Made by a program: the position numbers and the translations under genes
In this document: in pieces, positions 34,152 through 43,773 of the stretch
How the letters are laid out: each line of letters opens with the position of its first letter
Numbering within the stretch: position 1 is the first letter of the stretch
Assembly: GCA_037442205.1 (NCBI GenBank)
Contig: JBBIQS010000022.1
Location: forward strand, 30,021-94,020
Origin: JBBIQS01 sp037442205
Lineage (GTDB): Bacteria > Myxococcota > Myxococcia > Myxococcales > UBA5297
Length of the DNA: 64,000 nucleotides
Reading direction: 5' to 3'
Notes under the pieces: model-generated
What the model was told of the DNA's origin: nothing
The model's input: only the letters and a program-made list of their open reading frames with translations
Databases searched by the model: none

Positions 34152-35039
34152 GTGCAACGCGCGTTCGACTACGCCCTCGCCGTGCTTCTCGCCGGCGCGC
34201 TGGCCCACTCCTTCGTCTTCTACCTCTCCCCTCCGCTCACCCGCCCCTCGGCGGACGACTACGCCGAGGCGACCGCGTTCGTCCGGGGACAGTTCCAGCC
34301 CGGGGACCTGATCGACCTCAATCCCTTCTGGGCCACGCGCGCGCGAGAGTTCCTCGGCGATCTGCCTCTCCAGCAGTACCGGCGGCCTGAGCGCGAGGAG
34401 CTGGGCCCCTTCCGCCGGCTCTGGCTGTTGTCGCTCTTCGGCGCCCAGTCGCGGCCCGGACTAGACGAGGGCTTGTCGCGGCGAGGCCGGCTGGTGGACG
34501 AGCGCCAGTTCGGAAAGATCGACCTTCGTCTCTACGCGCTCGCCCCGGAGCCCGCGCCGGCCTTCGATTTCCGCGCCGAGCTGCGCCGGGCCCAGGTCTA
34601 CGTGACGACGGGGGCATTGCGCCTGAACTGCGACTTCTGGGATCGCGACCGCTGGGCCTGCCCGGGCGATCTCGCGCAGGCGGTCGCGCCGGTGCTGATG
34701 GAGATCGGCGGCGAGCCCCGCGAGGTCATCTGGGCCCACCCGATCGAGAACGGCGTCAAGGTGCTGCGCTGGGACGACGTCCCCCTCGACCGCACGCTTT
34801 CGGTTCGCGCCGGGCTGCGCACGGCGGCGGTCCTGCCCGGCGCCGCGCCGGTCGAGTTCTCGGTCTTCATCGATGACCTGGAGGTCGCGCGGTGGACCTT
34901 CGACAACGCCGCGGTGTGGCGTCGCGAGGAGGTGGACACCCGGGCTCAGGCCGGCTCGCGGCACCAGGTCCGCTTCGAGGTCGCCGCGGGCCGCGATTGG
35001 GTGCGCCACTTCGGCTTCGCCGCGCAGGTGCGGCCATGA
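34152..35039 (+). CDS. Single-span protein of the glycosyltransferase cluster, unknown
   Basis: 295 residues from GTG 34152; a TAGTAT -10-like box lies at 34083-34088. One N-terminal span (LAVLLAGALAHSFVFYLSPP) anchors an extracytoplasmic region. The segment YAEATAFVRGQFQPGDLIDLNPFWATRAREFLGDLPL resembles a domain that accompanies GT39-type proteins. The C-terminal part (residues of about 190-295) is beta-rich (EFSVFIDDLEVARWTFDN, HQVRFEVAAGRDWVRHFGFAAQV), perhaps carbohydrate-binding. Its stop overlaps the next gene (ATGA). A role with the downstream GT-C enzymes is inferred from coupling. Confidence 0.82.
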   Translation: MQRAFDYALAVLLAGALAHSFVFYLSPPLTRPSADDYAEATAFVRGQFQPGDLIDLNPFWATRAREFLGDLPLQQYRRPEREELGPFRRLWLLSLFGAQSRPGLDEGLSRRGRLVDERQFGKIDLRLYALAPEPAPAFDFRAELRRAQVYVTTGALRLNCDFWDRDRWACPGDLAQAVAPVLMEIGGEPREVIWAHPIENGVKVLRWDDVPLDRTLSVRAGLRTAAVLPGAAPVEFSVFIDDLEVARWTFDNAAVWRREEVDTRAQAGSRHQVRFEVAAGRDWVRHFGFAAQVRP

Positions 35040-36736
35040 GCGGGGCCGCCTGGGCGGGCCGGCGTTCGGACCTGGCGATCGGCGCGGCCGTCGCGCTCGC
35101 CTGGTTCTGCGTCCTGCTGGCGACGGTGGACGGAGTCGGCCTGGTCCGGGACGAGGGCTACTACTTCGAGGCCTCGGCGCGGGCGGCGCACTACTGGCTC
35201 GACGTCTTCCTCCCCGGCCTCTTCTCCCGCGGCGCCTCCCAGGCCTTCACCGAGAACGCGATCAACCTCGACTGGGCGTACAACGCCGAGCACCCGGCGC
35301 TCCTCAAGACGCTGTTCGGCCTCTCGGAGCGGCTCTTCCACGGCCGGCTCGGATGGGTCGGAGAGTCCTCCGGCTTCCGGCTCCCGGGCATGGCCTCCGC
35401 CGCGCTGCTGATGCTCTTCACCTACCTCTTCGCCGCGCGGACCCTGGGGCGGGCGGTGGGGCTGTCGGCGGTGGCCCTGCTCGCGACGCTGCCGCGCCTG
35501 TTCCACGACTCGCACCTGGCCTGCTTCGACGTGCCCATCGCCGCCGCGTCGGTCGCGGTCGTCGACGCCTGGTCGCGCTCGCGCACCGACCGCCGCTGGG
35601 GCCTCGCGCTGGGGGTCCTCCTGGGACTCGCGGTCGCGACCAAGCTCAACGCCTTCTTCCTGCCGCTGGGGCTGCTCGCGCACCTTGTGTTGCGCCAGGC
35701 CCCGGCGAGGCCGCCGACGCAGGGCGGGCCGAAGGAGGAGTGGTGGGCCTCGCCGGCGCTGGTCGCGATCGCCTCGATGGCGGTGCTCGCCCCGCTGCTC
35801 TTCGTGGCCCACTGGCCCTGGCTGTGGACCGACACCGCCGAGCACCTGCGCGGCTACCTGCGCTTCCACCTGCAGCACGAGTACTACGCGGTCGAGTACT
35901 TCGGCGCCCTCTTGAGCATTCCGCCCTATCCGAGCGGGACCTGGGCCTTCCCGTTCGTGATGACGGCCGTCACCGTCCCGCTGGCGTCGCTGGCGTTGAT
36001 GTCGGCGGGCCTGGTGCGCGGCGCCGCGGCGGAGCTCTCGTTGGGCCTCGGCTCGCCGTGGCGCGGCGACGCGGAGGCGGGCGACCCGGGGCGGACCCGC
36101 CTGCTGCTGCTGATCCAGGCCCTGCTGCCCCTGCTGGTCATCGCCATGCCGCGGGTCCCGGTCTTCGGCGGGGTGAAGCACTGGTACACGGCGATGCCCT
36201 TCCTGTGCATCCTGGCCGCCGCCGAGCTGGTGCGGCTGGCGCGCGTGCTCCTTCGCCGTCCGGCGCTGGAGAAGGGGGCGCTCGCCGGGGCCGCGGCCGC
36301 GGTCGCGGCGAGCGGCGCGCTGGGGATCGCGCTGGTGCACCCGAACGGCACCGCCTTCTACAACGAAGCCATCGGAGGACTCCGGGGCGCGGCCGAGCAC
36401 GGGATGATGCGAGGGTTCTGGGGCCACATGAGCCGCGCGCACCTGGACTTTCTCAACCGCCACGTCGGCCCCGGAGAGAAGGTCTTCTTCCAGCGCACGA
36501 ACCTGGCCTCGGTCCGCGCCTACCAGCGGGAGGGGCTGCTGCGGGAGGACATCGGATACGCGGCGGAGATCAAGGACGCCGATTGGGCGGTCATCTTCAA
36601 GCAGCGCGTCTATGACGACCAGGAGTACCAGGTCTGGACCGAGTGGGGCGCGACGAGGCCGGTCGCGGGCCTCTACCTGGACGAGGTGCCGATGTGCCTG
36701 GTCTACCGCCGCCGGCCTGGGGAGGCCTCGAGGTGA
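35036..36736 (+). CDS. GT39/ArnT-like multi-span glycosyltransferase
   Basis: 566 residues from ATG 35036. GT-C fold: about a dozen spans and the first-loop acidic motif VGLVRDEGYYFEASARAAHYW, with Asp-Glu in the position used by dolichyl-phosphate-mannose:protein mannosyltransferases and ArnT. EHPALLKTLFGLSERLF and a typical PRLFHDSHLACFDVPIAAA segment follow. Such enzymes transfer a sugar from a polyprenyl-phosphate donor to a lipid or protein outside the inner membrane. Coupled at both ends (ATGA upstream, GTGA downstream) to related genes, so the block is one operon. Confidence 0.88.
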   Translation: MSGAAWAGRRSDLAIGAAVALAWFCVLLATVDGVGLVRDEGYYFEASARAAHYWLDVFLPGLFSRGASQAFTENAINLDWAYNAEHPALLKTLFGLSERLFHGRLGWVGESSGFRLPGMASAALLMLFTYLFAARTLGRAVGLSAVALLATLPRLFHDSHLACFDVPIAAASVAVVDAWSRSRTDRRWGLALGVLLGLAVATKLNAFFLPLGLLAHLVLRQAPARPPTQGGPKEEWWASPALVAIASMAVLAPLLFVAHWPWLWTDTAEHLRGYLRFHLQHEYYAVEYFGALLSIPPYPSGTWAFPFVMTAVTVPLASLALMSAGLVRGAAAELSLGLGSPWRGDAEAGDPGRTRLLLLIQALLPLLVIAMPRVPVFGGVKHWYTAMPFLCILAAAELVRLARVLLRRPALEKGALAGAAAAVAASGALGIALVHPNGTAFYNEAIGGLRGAAEHGMMRGFWGHMSRAHLDFLNRHVGPGEKVFFQRTNLASVRAYQREGLLREDIGYAAEIKDADWAVIFKQRVYDDQEYQVWTEWGATRPVAGLYLDEVPMCLVYRRRPGEASR

Positions 36737-38355
36737 GCGGCGCGCCCCCGCCCGCGGCCGCGCAGGTCGCTGTGGCCGCCGTCGCGTTCGCGGCGCTCGC
36801 GCTCACGCTGCCCAACGTCGGCCTGACCGACGACGCCGACGCCTACCTCGGCGCCTCGCAGAGCTACCTCGAGTGGGCCAAGGCGGCGGCCGGAGGGGTG
36901 CCGGGGGCGTTCGGCCGCGAAGCGATCGACCGGCACTTCGCCGCCAACGCCGAGCACCCGCCGGTCGCCAAGTGGGCGATGGCGGCGAGCTGCTTGGCGC
37001 TGCGCGACGCGATGGGGATCGCCGGGACGGTCTCCGGATCGCGCGTCGGGATCGCGGCGCTGGCGACGGCCCTCGCCTGGCTGCTGTTCCGCGTCTGCTG
37101 GCGGCACTTCGGGCCCATCGCCGCCGCGGCCGCGCCGGCTTTCCTCTTCACCATGCCCCGCTTCTTCTTTCACGCCCACGCCGAGACGCTCGACGCCGCC
37201 GTGGCGGCGACGTGCTTCTTCGCGCTGGTCGCCTTCGCCCTGGGCACCCGCAGCTTCGGCTGGGCGATCGGCTGCGGTCCCGTCTTCGGAGTGGCGCTGG
37301 CGACCAAGCTCAACGCGCCGTTCCTGCTCGCTCCCTTCGTCGCCCTGGTCCTCGCGCAGCGCGGCCGATGGCTGCGGGGCCCCCGGGGGATCCCGCTTCC
37401 GGCGATCGCCCTGGCGAGCGTGGTTCTGGCGGGGCCGTTGGTCTTCTTCGTCCTCTGGCCCTGGCTCTGGTTCGACCCCTGGACCCGCCTGGCCGAGTAC
37501 GCGCGCTACCACCTCCACCACTACCCGATCCTCTTCCTCTACTTCGGCCGCATCTACCTGGACCCGCCGGCGCCGTGGCACGCGCCGTTCGTGATGCTGG
37601 CGGTGGCGACGCCCCTGGTGCCGCTCGCGCTCGGGGCGACCGGTCTCGCCCGTGCGCTCGCGGTGCCGTTTCGCTCCCGGCGCGGTCCGGTGCCCGGGGC
37701 CGAGGGCCTCGAGAGGAGCGATCTCTCCTTTTCTCTCGCGGTCTGGGCGCTGGCCTCGATCGGCGCCGTCGCCTTCTCGGGTGGGCCCAAGTACGGCGGC
37801 GAGAAGCTCTTCCTTCCCCTCTTCCCGGCGCTCGCGGCGCTCGCGGGCGCCGAAGCGCAGCGGCTCGCGGACCTTGCCCGCTCGCGGCTGGGCCGGCCTG
37901 CCGCCGCCACCTCCCTGGCCGCCCTCCTGGTTCTTCCAGGTGCGCTCAGCCTCGCGCGCATCCATCCGTTCGAGCTCTCCTATTTCAATGCCCTGGCCGG
38001 CGGGCTCCCCGGCGCCGAGCGGCTCGGGTTCGAGACGCAGTACTACGATCTCATCCACGTCGAGCTGGTCGACTGGATGAACAACAACCTGCCCTCGGGG
38101 GCCGGCGTCTCGTTCCTGCCCAACGGGAAGGAGTACGCCCGCAACTCGCCGTGGTGGGTCCTCGACGGCCGGCTCCGACCCGACCTGCGCTTCGTCGATT
38201 CTGGGGAGGCCGACGTGCTGGTCCTGACGCACGAGCCGCGCTGGCCGCAGTACCCGGAGCTCAAGGCCGCGACGCAGTCCCTCCCGATGCTCTGGGAGCT
38301 CCGGGTGGAGGGCGTCGCGCTGCTGACGGCCTATCGCGTCCGTCGCGTATTCTAG
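36733..38355 (+). CDS. GT39-like multi-span glycosyltransferase
   Basis: 540 residues from GTG 36733, overlapping the upstream stop as GTGA. Same layout as the preceding protein: N-terminal span, the acidic motif VGLTDDADAYLGASQSYLEW, EHPPVAKWAMAASCLAL, PRFFFHAHAETLDAAVAATCF and ATKLNAPFLLAPF. It is an independent paralogue rather than a duplicate, because the loops differ strongly. A soluble C-terminal domain (DLIHVELVDWMNNNLPSG and following ~90 residues) faces the periplasm. Donor and acceptor unknown. Confidence 0.87.
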   Translation: MSGAPPPAAAQVAVAAVAFAALALTLPNVGLTDDADAYLGASQSYLEWAKAAAGGVPGAFGREAIDRHFAANAEHPPVAKWAMAASCLALRDAMGIAGTVSGSRVGIAALATALAWLLFRVCWRHFGPIAAAAAPAFLFTMPRFFFHAHAETLDAAVAATCFFALVAFALGTRSFGWAIGCGPVFGVALATKLNAPFLLAPFVALVLAQRGRWLRGPRGIPLPAIALASVVLAGPLVFFVLWPWLWFDPWTRLAEYARYHLHHYPILFLYFGRIYLDPPAPWHAPFVMLAVATPLVPLALGATGLARALAVPFRSRRGPVPGAEGLERSDLSFSLAVWALASIGAVAFSGGPKYGGEKLFLPLFPALAALAGAEAQRLADLARSRLGRPAAATSLAALLVLPGALSLARIHPFELSYFNALAGGLPGAERLGFETQYYDLIHVELVDWMNNNLPSGAGVSFLPNGKEYARNSPWWVLDGRLRPDLRFVDSGEADVLVLTHEPRWPQYPELKAATQSLPMLWELRVEGVALLTAYRVRRVF

Positions 38356-38361
38356 GGAGCA

Positions 38362-40287
38362 GTGCCGATTCGACCTCCGACCCTCCGGACCTTGTCGCAC
38401 GCGGGTGCCGTCGCGATCCTGGGCGCGCTCACCGGCGCGCTGCTTGGGTTCCTGGTCGCCGCGCTGCGCTGGCCGGCGCACCTGGAGGGCTTCCTGGAGC
38501 CAGGCGGATCGCGGATCGTCGAGGCCCTGCTCGGGAGGGCGCCTGCGCTGGGGGCCTGCGCCGGCGCCCTCGCCGCACTGGGCTCGGTCCGCCTCCTCCG
38601 CGACCCGTCCGGCGTCGTCGGATGGGGCCGCGGGCGCGGGCTCTGGACGGCCGCGCTGGCCGCGTCGTCATTTGCGTCGGCCTTCCTCTTCGCCTCGCCG
38701 CTGGCCCGCTGGCTGGCCGTGCTTGTCCTCTCCTGCGCCGTTGCGCTCGCCGCCGCGGCTCTCGCGCCGAAGACAGTCCTCCGGGTCGCTCCCTGGGTGG
38801 ATCGGGTTGTCGGCGCGGCGCTCTTCTGCTTCGCCGCGGCGGTCTACCTCCTGTACTCGTGGACCCGGCACGCGCGCTTCGGGAGCGGAAGCTGGGACCT
38901 GGGCTGCTACGCGCAGAGCGCATGGCTGGCGGGGCGCGACTGGCCGATGCTCTCCAGCCTGCTCGACGGTCGCGACGTCCTCTCCGACCACTTCATGCCC
39001 ATCGTCTGGCTGCTCGCGCCCCTGGTCCGGATCTGGCCGGACGCGGCGGCGCTCCTGGCGCTGCAGGCGGTGGCGGTCGCCTCGGCGGCGTTCCCCCTGC
39101 TCTGGCTCGCCCGGCGCGAGGGGCTCGGGCTCCTGGCGTCCGCGTCGATCGCGCTGGCCTTCCTCTTCGCGCTCGGGACGCAGTCGGCGGTGGAGTTCGA
39201 CTTCCACCACGTGGCGGTGGGGGCCGCGTGCTACGCCTTCGCCTACTGGTTCCTGGAGACGGGCCGGACCGGTCCGGCCCTGGCCTGTCTCGCGCTCCTG
39301 GTCGCGACCCGGGAGGACGCCTGGCTCCAGGCGGCGTCGCTGGGGCTGTATGCGGCGATCTTCCAGCGGCGCCGCGCCCTGGGAGCAGCGGTGTTCGTGG
39401 CAGGGCTGGCCGGGTTCGCGGCGGTGGTCGAGTGGGCGATGCCCGCCCTGGCCGGCTCCCGCGAGGGAGTGGCGCACCTGGCGCGGTTCGAGCAATTCGG
39501 GGCCACGCCCCTCGAAGCGTTCACGGCGGCGCTCAACCCGCTGCGGACGCTCTCCATCGGCCTGACGCCCGAGCTCAAGGTTCACAGCGCGCTCGCGGTC
39601 CTGTGTGGCTTCGCGGCCCTGCCGCTGCTGTCGCCGCGCCACCTGCTGCTGGCGGCGCCGCTGCTCGCGGAGCGGTTCCTGTCGACCAAGCAGGAGATGT
39701 GGGGGACCGGCTTTCACTACGGGCTCATGCTCACGCTGGTGGGCGCGATCGCCGCGACCCGGGGCGCGCCTCGGGCGGGTCCGCTGCTGCAGGGAGCTTG
39801 GGCCCGGATCACCGCCGGCGGACCGGCGCGGTCCGAGCCCTTCGTGGCCTGGCTGGTCGTTTCCTCGGCGCTGCTGGTGTGCGCCTGGGGAGTCCCGGGG
39901 GCGCCGTCGGACTTCTTCGCGCTCGAGAAGCCCTATTTCTCGACCCACCGCGCCGCCAACCGGCGCGCGCTGGCCTCGGTCCCGGAGGGAGCCTCGGTCG
40001 CGGCCCAGAACCACTTCCTTCCTCACCTGGCGCTGCGCCGCGAAGCCTACTTTCTCGGAGAGGCGCGGCGCGCGCAGTGGGTGGTGGCCAACCCCGACGA
40101 CGGCGCCTGGCCCTACTCCCGGGAGCAGGTCGCGCGCCTGCTCCGGGAGCTGCTGGCGGACGGCTGGATTCCGGTCTTCTCGGAGGAGACGGCAGTGGTG
40201 CTGCGGCGCGGCGGCGGGACTGCGGTCCCGGTCTCGGGGGCTCTCTCCGCCGCGCTCTACGGCGAGCCCAGCCCGGACTCGAGGTGA
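38362..40287 (+). CDS. DUF2079 multi-span membrane protein
   Basis: 641 residues from GTG 38362. The DUF2079 pattern is clear: SGSWDLGCYAQSAWLAGRDW followed by a VLSDHFMPIVWLLAPL loop, then EFDFHHVAVGAACYAFAYWF and LVATREDAWLQAASLGLY. The family is related to GT-C enzymes and found in glycan loci, but its activity is not established. The His/Asp/Glu positions (DHFMP, FDFHH, REDAW) are those conserved across the family. It follows the GT39-like gene by six bases and is the last gene of the operon that begins at 34152. Confidence 0.88.
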   Translation: MPIRPPTLRTLSHAGAVAILGALTGALLGFLVAALRWPAHLEGFLEPGGSRIVEALLGRAPALGACAGALAALGSVRLLRDPSGVVGWGRGRGLWTAALAASSFASAFLFASPLARWLAVLVLSCAVALAAAALAPKTVLRVAPWVDRVVGAALFCFAAAVYLLYSWTRHARFGSGSWDLGCYAQSAWLAGRDWPMLSSLLDGRDVLSDHFMPIVWLLAPLVRIWPDAAALLALQAVAVASAAFPLLWLARREGLGLLASASIALAFLFALGTQSAVEFDFHHVAVGAACYAFAYWFLETGRTGPALACLALLVATREDAWLQAASLGLYAAIFQRRRALGAAVFVAGLAGFAAVVEWAMPALAGSREGVAHLARFEQFGATPLEAFTAALNPLRTLSIGLTPELKVHSALAVLCGFAALPLLSPRHLLLAAPLLAERFLSTKQEMWGTGFHYGLMLTLVGAIAATRGAPRAGPLLQGAWARITAGGPARSEPFVAWLVVSSALLVCAWGVPGAPSDFFALEKPYFSTHRAANRRALASVPEGASVAAQNHFLPHLALRREAYFLGEARRAQWVVANPDDGAWPYSREQVARLLRELLADGWIPVFSEETAVVLRRGGGTAVPVSGALSAALYGEPSPDSR

Positions 40288-40291
40288 AGGC

Positions 40292-40320
40292 TTGGCGGTC
40301 CCCTCCCCGAGGGCTACAAT
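40292..40320 (+). promoter_or_regulatory. Sigma70-type promoter of the RCC1 lipoprotein gene
   Basis: TTGGCG (40292-40297), 17-base spacer, TACAAT (40315-40320). This is the best -35/-10 pair in the window, directly after the DUF2079 stop and 55 bases before ATG 40376. Confidence 0.6.
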
Positions 40321-40375
40321 GCCGCCGGCTCGGCGCGCTTCGCTTGCCAGGCGCTGCCGACGGAGGGTCGCTCGC

Positions 40376-42283
40376 ATGAATCCGCATCTGCTCTCGAGGC
40401 TCGCGGCCGCCCTTTTCCTGGCCGGGGCCGCCGGCCTGGCTTCGGGCTGCTCGGGCACCGCCCTCTCCGACGCCGACTCCGGGTCGGGCGCCGACGCCTC
40501 GACCTCCGACAGCGGAACGATCGCCCCCGACGATGCAGGGGCGGCCGACACCGGGACGCCCGACGCGGGACCCAATTGCTCCGCGACCGGCTGCACTGGG
40601 TTCACCTACTGCGACACCGCGACCCAGGAGTGCCTGGCCGGCTGCGACACCTCGACCCAGTGCGGCGCGAACCAGGGCTGCGACCTGGTCGCGCACGCCT
40701 GCGTCTGCGACACCGGCTTCCACAACTGCCAGGGAACCTGCGTCTCGAAGACCAGCACCAGCACCTGCGGCCTCTCGTGCGTCGCCTGCGACGTCCCGAC
40801 CAACGGCAGGGCGACCTGCGACGGCGCCAACTGCGGCTTCCAGTGCCTGACCGGCTTCCACCTGTGCGGCTCGGCGTGCGTCCCGGACAGCAGCGTCTCG
40901 GCGTGCGGCCCGGGGTGCGCGACGTGCAACCAGGCTCCCCCCAACGGCCACGACGTCTGCGCCGCCAACAAGTGCGACTTCCAGTGCGACTCCGGCTTCC
41001 ACGCCTGCCAGGGCGCCTGCCTCGCCGACTCGAGCCTCAACTCCTGCGGGAGCTCCTGCAGCCCCTGCCCGGCGCCGCCTCCGGGGGCCGTCGCCACCTG
41101 CCTCTCCGGCCAGTGCGGCTGGGAGTGCGGCCCCGGGTACCTCAAGTGCGGAAGCGGCTGCTGCTCGGTGAGGGCGGTCGCCTCCGGCGACCAGCACACC
41201 TGCGCCATCACCACCACCGGCGCCGTCAAGTGCTGGGGCAAGAACAACCAGGGCCAGGTCGGCAACGGCACGACCGGGGCGCCGCAGCTGACGCCCGCCG
41301 ACGTCGCGCTCCCGACGGCCAACTACACCCTGCTCGCCTCGGGCACGGCGCACACCTGCGCCTCGCCGGGGAGCGGCAGCATCAGCTGCTGGGGCTCGGG
41401 GATCTACGGCCAACTCGGCGATGGCCTCATCAGCTCGTCGGCAACGCCGGTCGCCGTCTCCAACGTCGGCAACCTGGATCAGGTGCAGGCGCTCGCCGCG
41501 GGCGGCCGCCACAGCTGCGCGGTCAGCGGCACGCTCGACGGCGGCATCGGGACGCGCTGCTGGGGCGACAACTCCAAGGGCCAGCTGGGCAACGGCACCA
41601 CCAGCTCCAGCTCCGTCCCGGCGGCGGCCGCGCTCCCTTCGGTCCCCAAGGCGCTGGCAGCCGGCGACTTCCACACCTGCGCGCTGATGATCGACGGCAC
41701 CGTGATGTGCTGGGGAGACAATACCTACGGCCAGGTCGGCAACGGGGGCACCGTCGAGCAGCACTCCCCGGTGGCGGTGAGCGGGCTGACGGGGGTCACC
41801 CGGCTCGCCGCCGGCCAGAACCACACCTGCGCGACCGCCCCCGCCCCGGACGCGGGGCTGGTGACGATGTGCTGGGGCAAGGGCGCCGGCGGCCAGCTCG
41901 GCCGCCCGGGGAACTTCGCCGACGCCGTGGCGCCGGTCCCGGCGATGGGCGCGCCTGCCGGCACGGCGGTGCTCACCGGCGGCGGAGAGCACACCTGCAG
42001 CGCCGCCGCGGGCGGGTGGCTGGCGTGCTGGGGGCTCAACTCCAGCGGCCAGCTCGGCAACAACAGCACCGTCGCCAGCTCTCTCGCGGTGCAGGCCCAA
42101 GGGGTCGGCGCCGCGACGATCGCCTCCGCGGGAGGCGCCCACACCTGCGCGGTCCTGCCGCCGCCCATCGACGGGGGCGTCGCCTCTCAGGGCATGCGCT
42201 GCTGGGGCTCGAACCTGAACGGCCAACTCGGGACGGGGAACACCACCGACAGCCCGATCCCGCTGCCGATCTCCGGACGCTAG
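40376..42283 (+). CDS. RCC1-repeat lipoprotein with Cys-rich N-terminal domain
   Basis: 635 residues from ATG 40376. Signal with lipobox LASGC, then an Asp/Ser/Gly linker (DADSGSGADASTSDSG). Residues of about 65-260 are Cys-rich repeats of the form C..GFH.C.G.C. The C-terminal ~370 residues are RCC1-type propeller repeats (HTCAITTTGAVKCWGKNNQGQVGNG, CWGSGIYGQLGDG, CWGDNSKGQLGNG, CWGDNTYGQVGNG, CWGLNSSGQLGNN and others). Here each blade carries the Cys pair HTC/CWG that is characteristic of secreted bacterial RCC1 proteins. Likely a cell-surface binding protein. It has its own promoter. Confidence 0.9.
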   Translation: MNPHLLSRLAAALFLAGAAGLASGCSGTALSDADSGSGADASTSDSGTIAPDDAGAADTGTPDAGPNCSATGCTGFTYCDTATQECLAGCDTSTQCGANQGCDLVAHACVCDTGFHNCQGTCVSKTSTSTCGLSCVACDVPTNGRATCDGANCGFQCLTGFHLCGSACVPDSSVSACGPGCATCNQAPPNGHDVCAANKCDFQCDSGFHACQGACLADSSLNSCGSSCSPCPAPPPGAVATCLSGQCGWECGPGYLKCGSGCCSVRAVASGDQHTCAITTTGAVKCWGKNNQGQVGNGTTGAPQLTPADVALPTANYTLLASGTAHTCASPGSGSISCWGSGIYGQLGDGLISSSATPVAVSNVGNLDQVQALAAGGRHSCAVSGTLDGGIGTRCWGDNSKGQLGNGTTSSSSVPAAAALPSVPKALAAGDFHTCALMIDGTVMCWGDNTYGQVGNGGTVEQHSPVAVSGLTGVTRLAAGQNHTCATAPAPDAGLVTMCWGKGAGGQLGRPGNFADAVAPVPAMGAPAGTAVLTGGGEHTCSAAAGGWLACWGLNSSGQLGNNSTVASSLAVQAQGVGAATIASAGGAHTCAVLPPPIDGGVASQGMRCWGSNLNGQLGTGNTTDSPIPLPISGR

Positions 42284-42299
42284 GTTTCGAGGCGCCGGG

Positions 42300-42322
42300 C
42301 CGAGGCAGTCCCGTCGCCTCGG
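42300..42322. terminator. Hairpin between convergent genes
   Basis: Stem ccgaggc / gcctcgg with a nine-base loop, 17 bases after the RCC1 gene stop and 76 bases from the convergent PIG-V-like gene end. No U-tract. Confidence 0.35.
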
Positions 42323-42397
42323 GCGGCTCTCGCGTTCGCCGGGCGAGGCTCGGGCGGTGCGCGGCGACGCCCCGAGCTCCCGTTCGAGGTCGCCAGG

Positions 42398-43573
42398 CTA
42401 TCCGGCCCAGTACCAGCGCCCGAAGAGGACCGCCTCGAGCGCCAGTCCCAGCGAGAACGCGTAGGTCAGGAACCGGTCCAGCCACGGCCGCCGGGTGGCC
42501 GACGCCAGGACCAGGTAGACCGGCACCACGCAGGCCGAGAACCGAAGGGCGGAGAGCACCCGCCCGCTGCTCAAGGCGGCCAGCACCGTGCCCAAGGTGA
42601 GCCAGGTGTGGGCGGAGTCGAGTCGGCGCAGCGAGGCGGCCGCCACCGCGAACAGCCCGAGCGCCGCGGCGAGATCCAGAGCGAGGAACACGCTCACCGA
42701 GTAGGGGTCCTTCGGGAAGGCGGGGTTCAGACTGCGGGCCTCCCGGAAGAGCGCCAGCAGGGGAAAGGCGCTTTCGCGTCCCCAGGCGGCCTGGCCGGCC
42801 AGCCAGGCCCAGGGGTCGCCGACCTGGTCGAGCTGGATCAGCGCCAGCGCCGAGAGCCCGAGCGGGATGAGCAGCAGCGACGGCAGGCGCGGCGCCAGGC
42901 TCGAGAGCCGCCAACCTCTTCGGTGAAGCGCGCCCAGCAGGAGGGCCGGGAAGAGAACGATGCCCGTCGAGCGGGTCAGTGCGGCGGCGGCGCCGCACAG
43001 GCCGGCGGCGAGCAGCCGATCCTCCTCGTAGAAGTAGAGCGCGCCCGCAACCGTGAAGAGGAACAGCCCTTCCGCGTAGAAGGTCGAGGAGAACCAGGAC
43101 GGCGGGAACACCAGGGCGTAGAGGACGGCCCGGCGCGCGCCGTCCTCGTCGAGGTACCGGCGGGCGATTCGGTGGATGAAGAAGAGGGCGCCGAGCAGCG
43201 CCAGGTTCGAGATGGCGAGCCCCGCGGCATAGGGACCGCCGGCGACCGAGCCGAGCCACCGGGCGAGGTACGGGTAGGCCGGGAAGAAGGCGACGTCGCT
43301 CTGCGCCCCTTCGAGGAAGTACCCGCGCTGGGCGATGCGCGCGTACCAGCCCGAGTCCCAGCGGACGAAGGAGTCCCAGAACGGCTGCTCCGGGAACGCC
43401 GCGTAGTCTCGCTCCGGGTTCGGGATCCGCTCCGGAATCGCGGTGGCCACCGCGAAGTTCAGCGCGAAGAGCGCGCCGCGCCAGAGCAGGAACGAGAGGA
43501 GGATGAAGCGGACCGAGCCGCGCGCGCCGTTCGAGGCCGGCGGCCGACCGGCCGGGGAGTCGGCGGCGCTCAA
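42398..43573 (-). CDS. PIG-V-like multi-span mannosyltransferase
   Basis: 391 residues from TTG 43573, which overlaps the stop of the small upstream ORF as TTGA. The frame is open further upstream, but that part overlaps the small ORF and is Arg/Pro-rich. The motif FVRWDSGWYARIAQRGYFLEG matches the first loop of PIG-V-type GPI mannosyltransferases (WDxxxYxxIAxxGY), with FFPAYPYLARW and many spans following. A GT-C enzyme using a polyprenyl-phosphate sugar is expected. It lies in the same block as the GT39/DUF2079 genes but on the opposite strand. Confidence 0.82.
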   Translation of the reverse strand: MSAADSPAGRPPASNGARGSVRFILLSFLLWRGALFALNFAVATAIPERIPNPERDYAAFPEQPFWDSFVRWDSGWYARIAQRGYFLEGAQSDVAFFPAYPYLARWLGSVAGGPYAAGLAISNLALLGALFFIHRIARRYLDEDGARRAVLYALVFPPSWFSSTFYAEGLFLFTVAGALYFYEEDRLLAAGLCGAAAALTRSTGIVLFPALLLGALHRRGWRLSSLAPRLPSLLLIPLGLSALALIQLDQVGDPWAWLAGQAAWGRESAFPLLALFREARSLNPAFPKDPYSVSVFLALDLAAALGLFAVAAASLRRLDSAHTWLTLGTVLAALSSGRVLSALRFSACVVPVYLVLASATRRPWLDRFLTYAFSLGLALEAVLFGRWYWAG

Positions 43574-43773
43574 GGGAGCGGCCCCGCCGGCGGCGAGCGG
43601 GCGAGGCCGGCGAGCCTGGCCAGCAGGCCGGCCAGGGCGAAGGCAGATGGGATCGCCACCAGAGCGATCTCGATCAGCCGCGCCGCGAACCCGTGGCCCG
43701 CGAGCAGCGGACGGCTCCTCGGCGGCTCCTCGTGGGGCCGCGGTACGACGACGCTTGGTCGATCGGGTGTCAT
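43570..43773 (-). CDS. Small membrane protein coupled to the PIG-V-like gene
   Basis: 67 residues from ATG 43773 with one hydrophobic stretch (LIEIALVAIPSAFALAGLLARLAGL). Its TGA overlaps the TTG start of the PIG-V-like gene. The ribosome site is weak. Support comes from the overlap and a membrane-like segment only; it may instead be a leader frame with no product of its own. Confidence 0.4.
   Translation of the reverse strand: MTPDRPSVVVPRPHEEPPRSRPLLAGHGFAARLIEIALVAIPSAFALAGLLARLAGLARSPPAGPLP

Noticed and set aside
33804..34208. A small protein-coding gene in the longer minus frame
   Set aside because: Only its last ~35 codons match the DsbA-like C-terminus; the rest matches in another frame, showing a frameshifted remnant.
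36612..40379. Plus-strand open frame of about 1250 codons across the glycosyltransferase genes
   Set aside because: It is a shifted frame of the GT39-like and DUF2079 genes, which have recognisable motifs and coupled starts; this frame has none.
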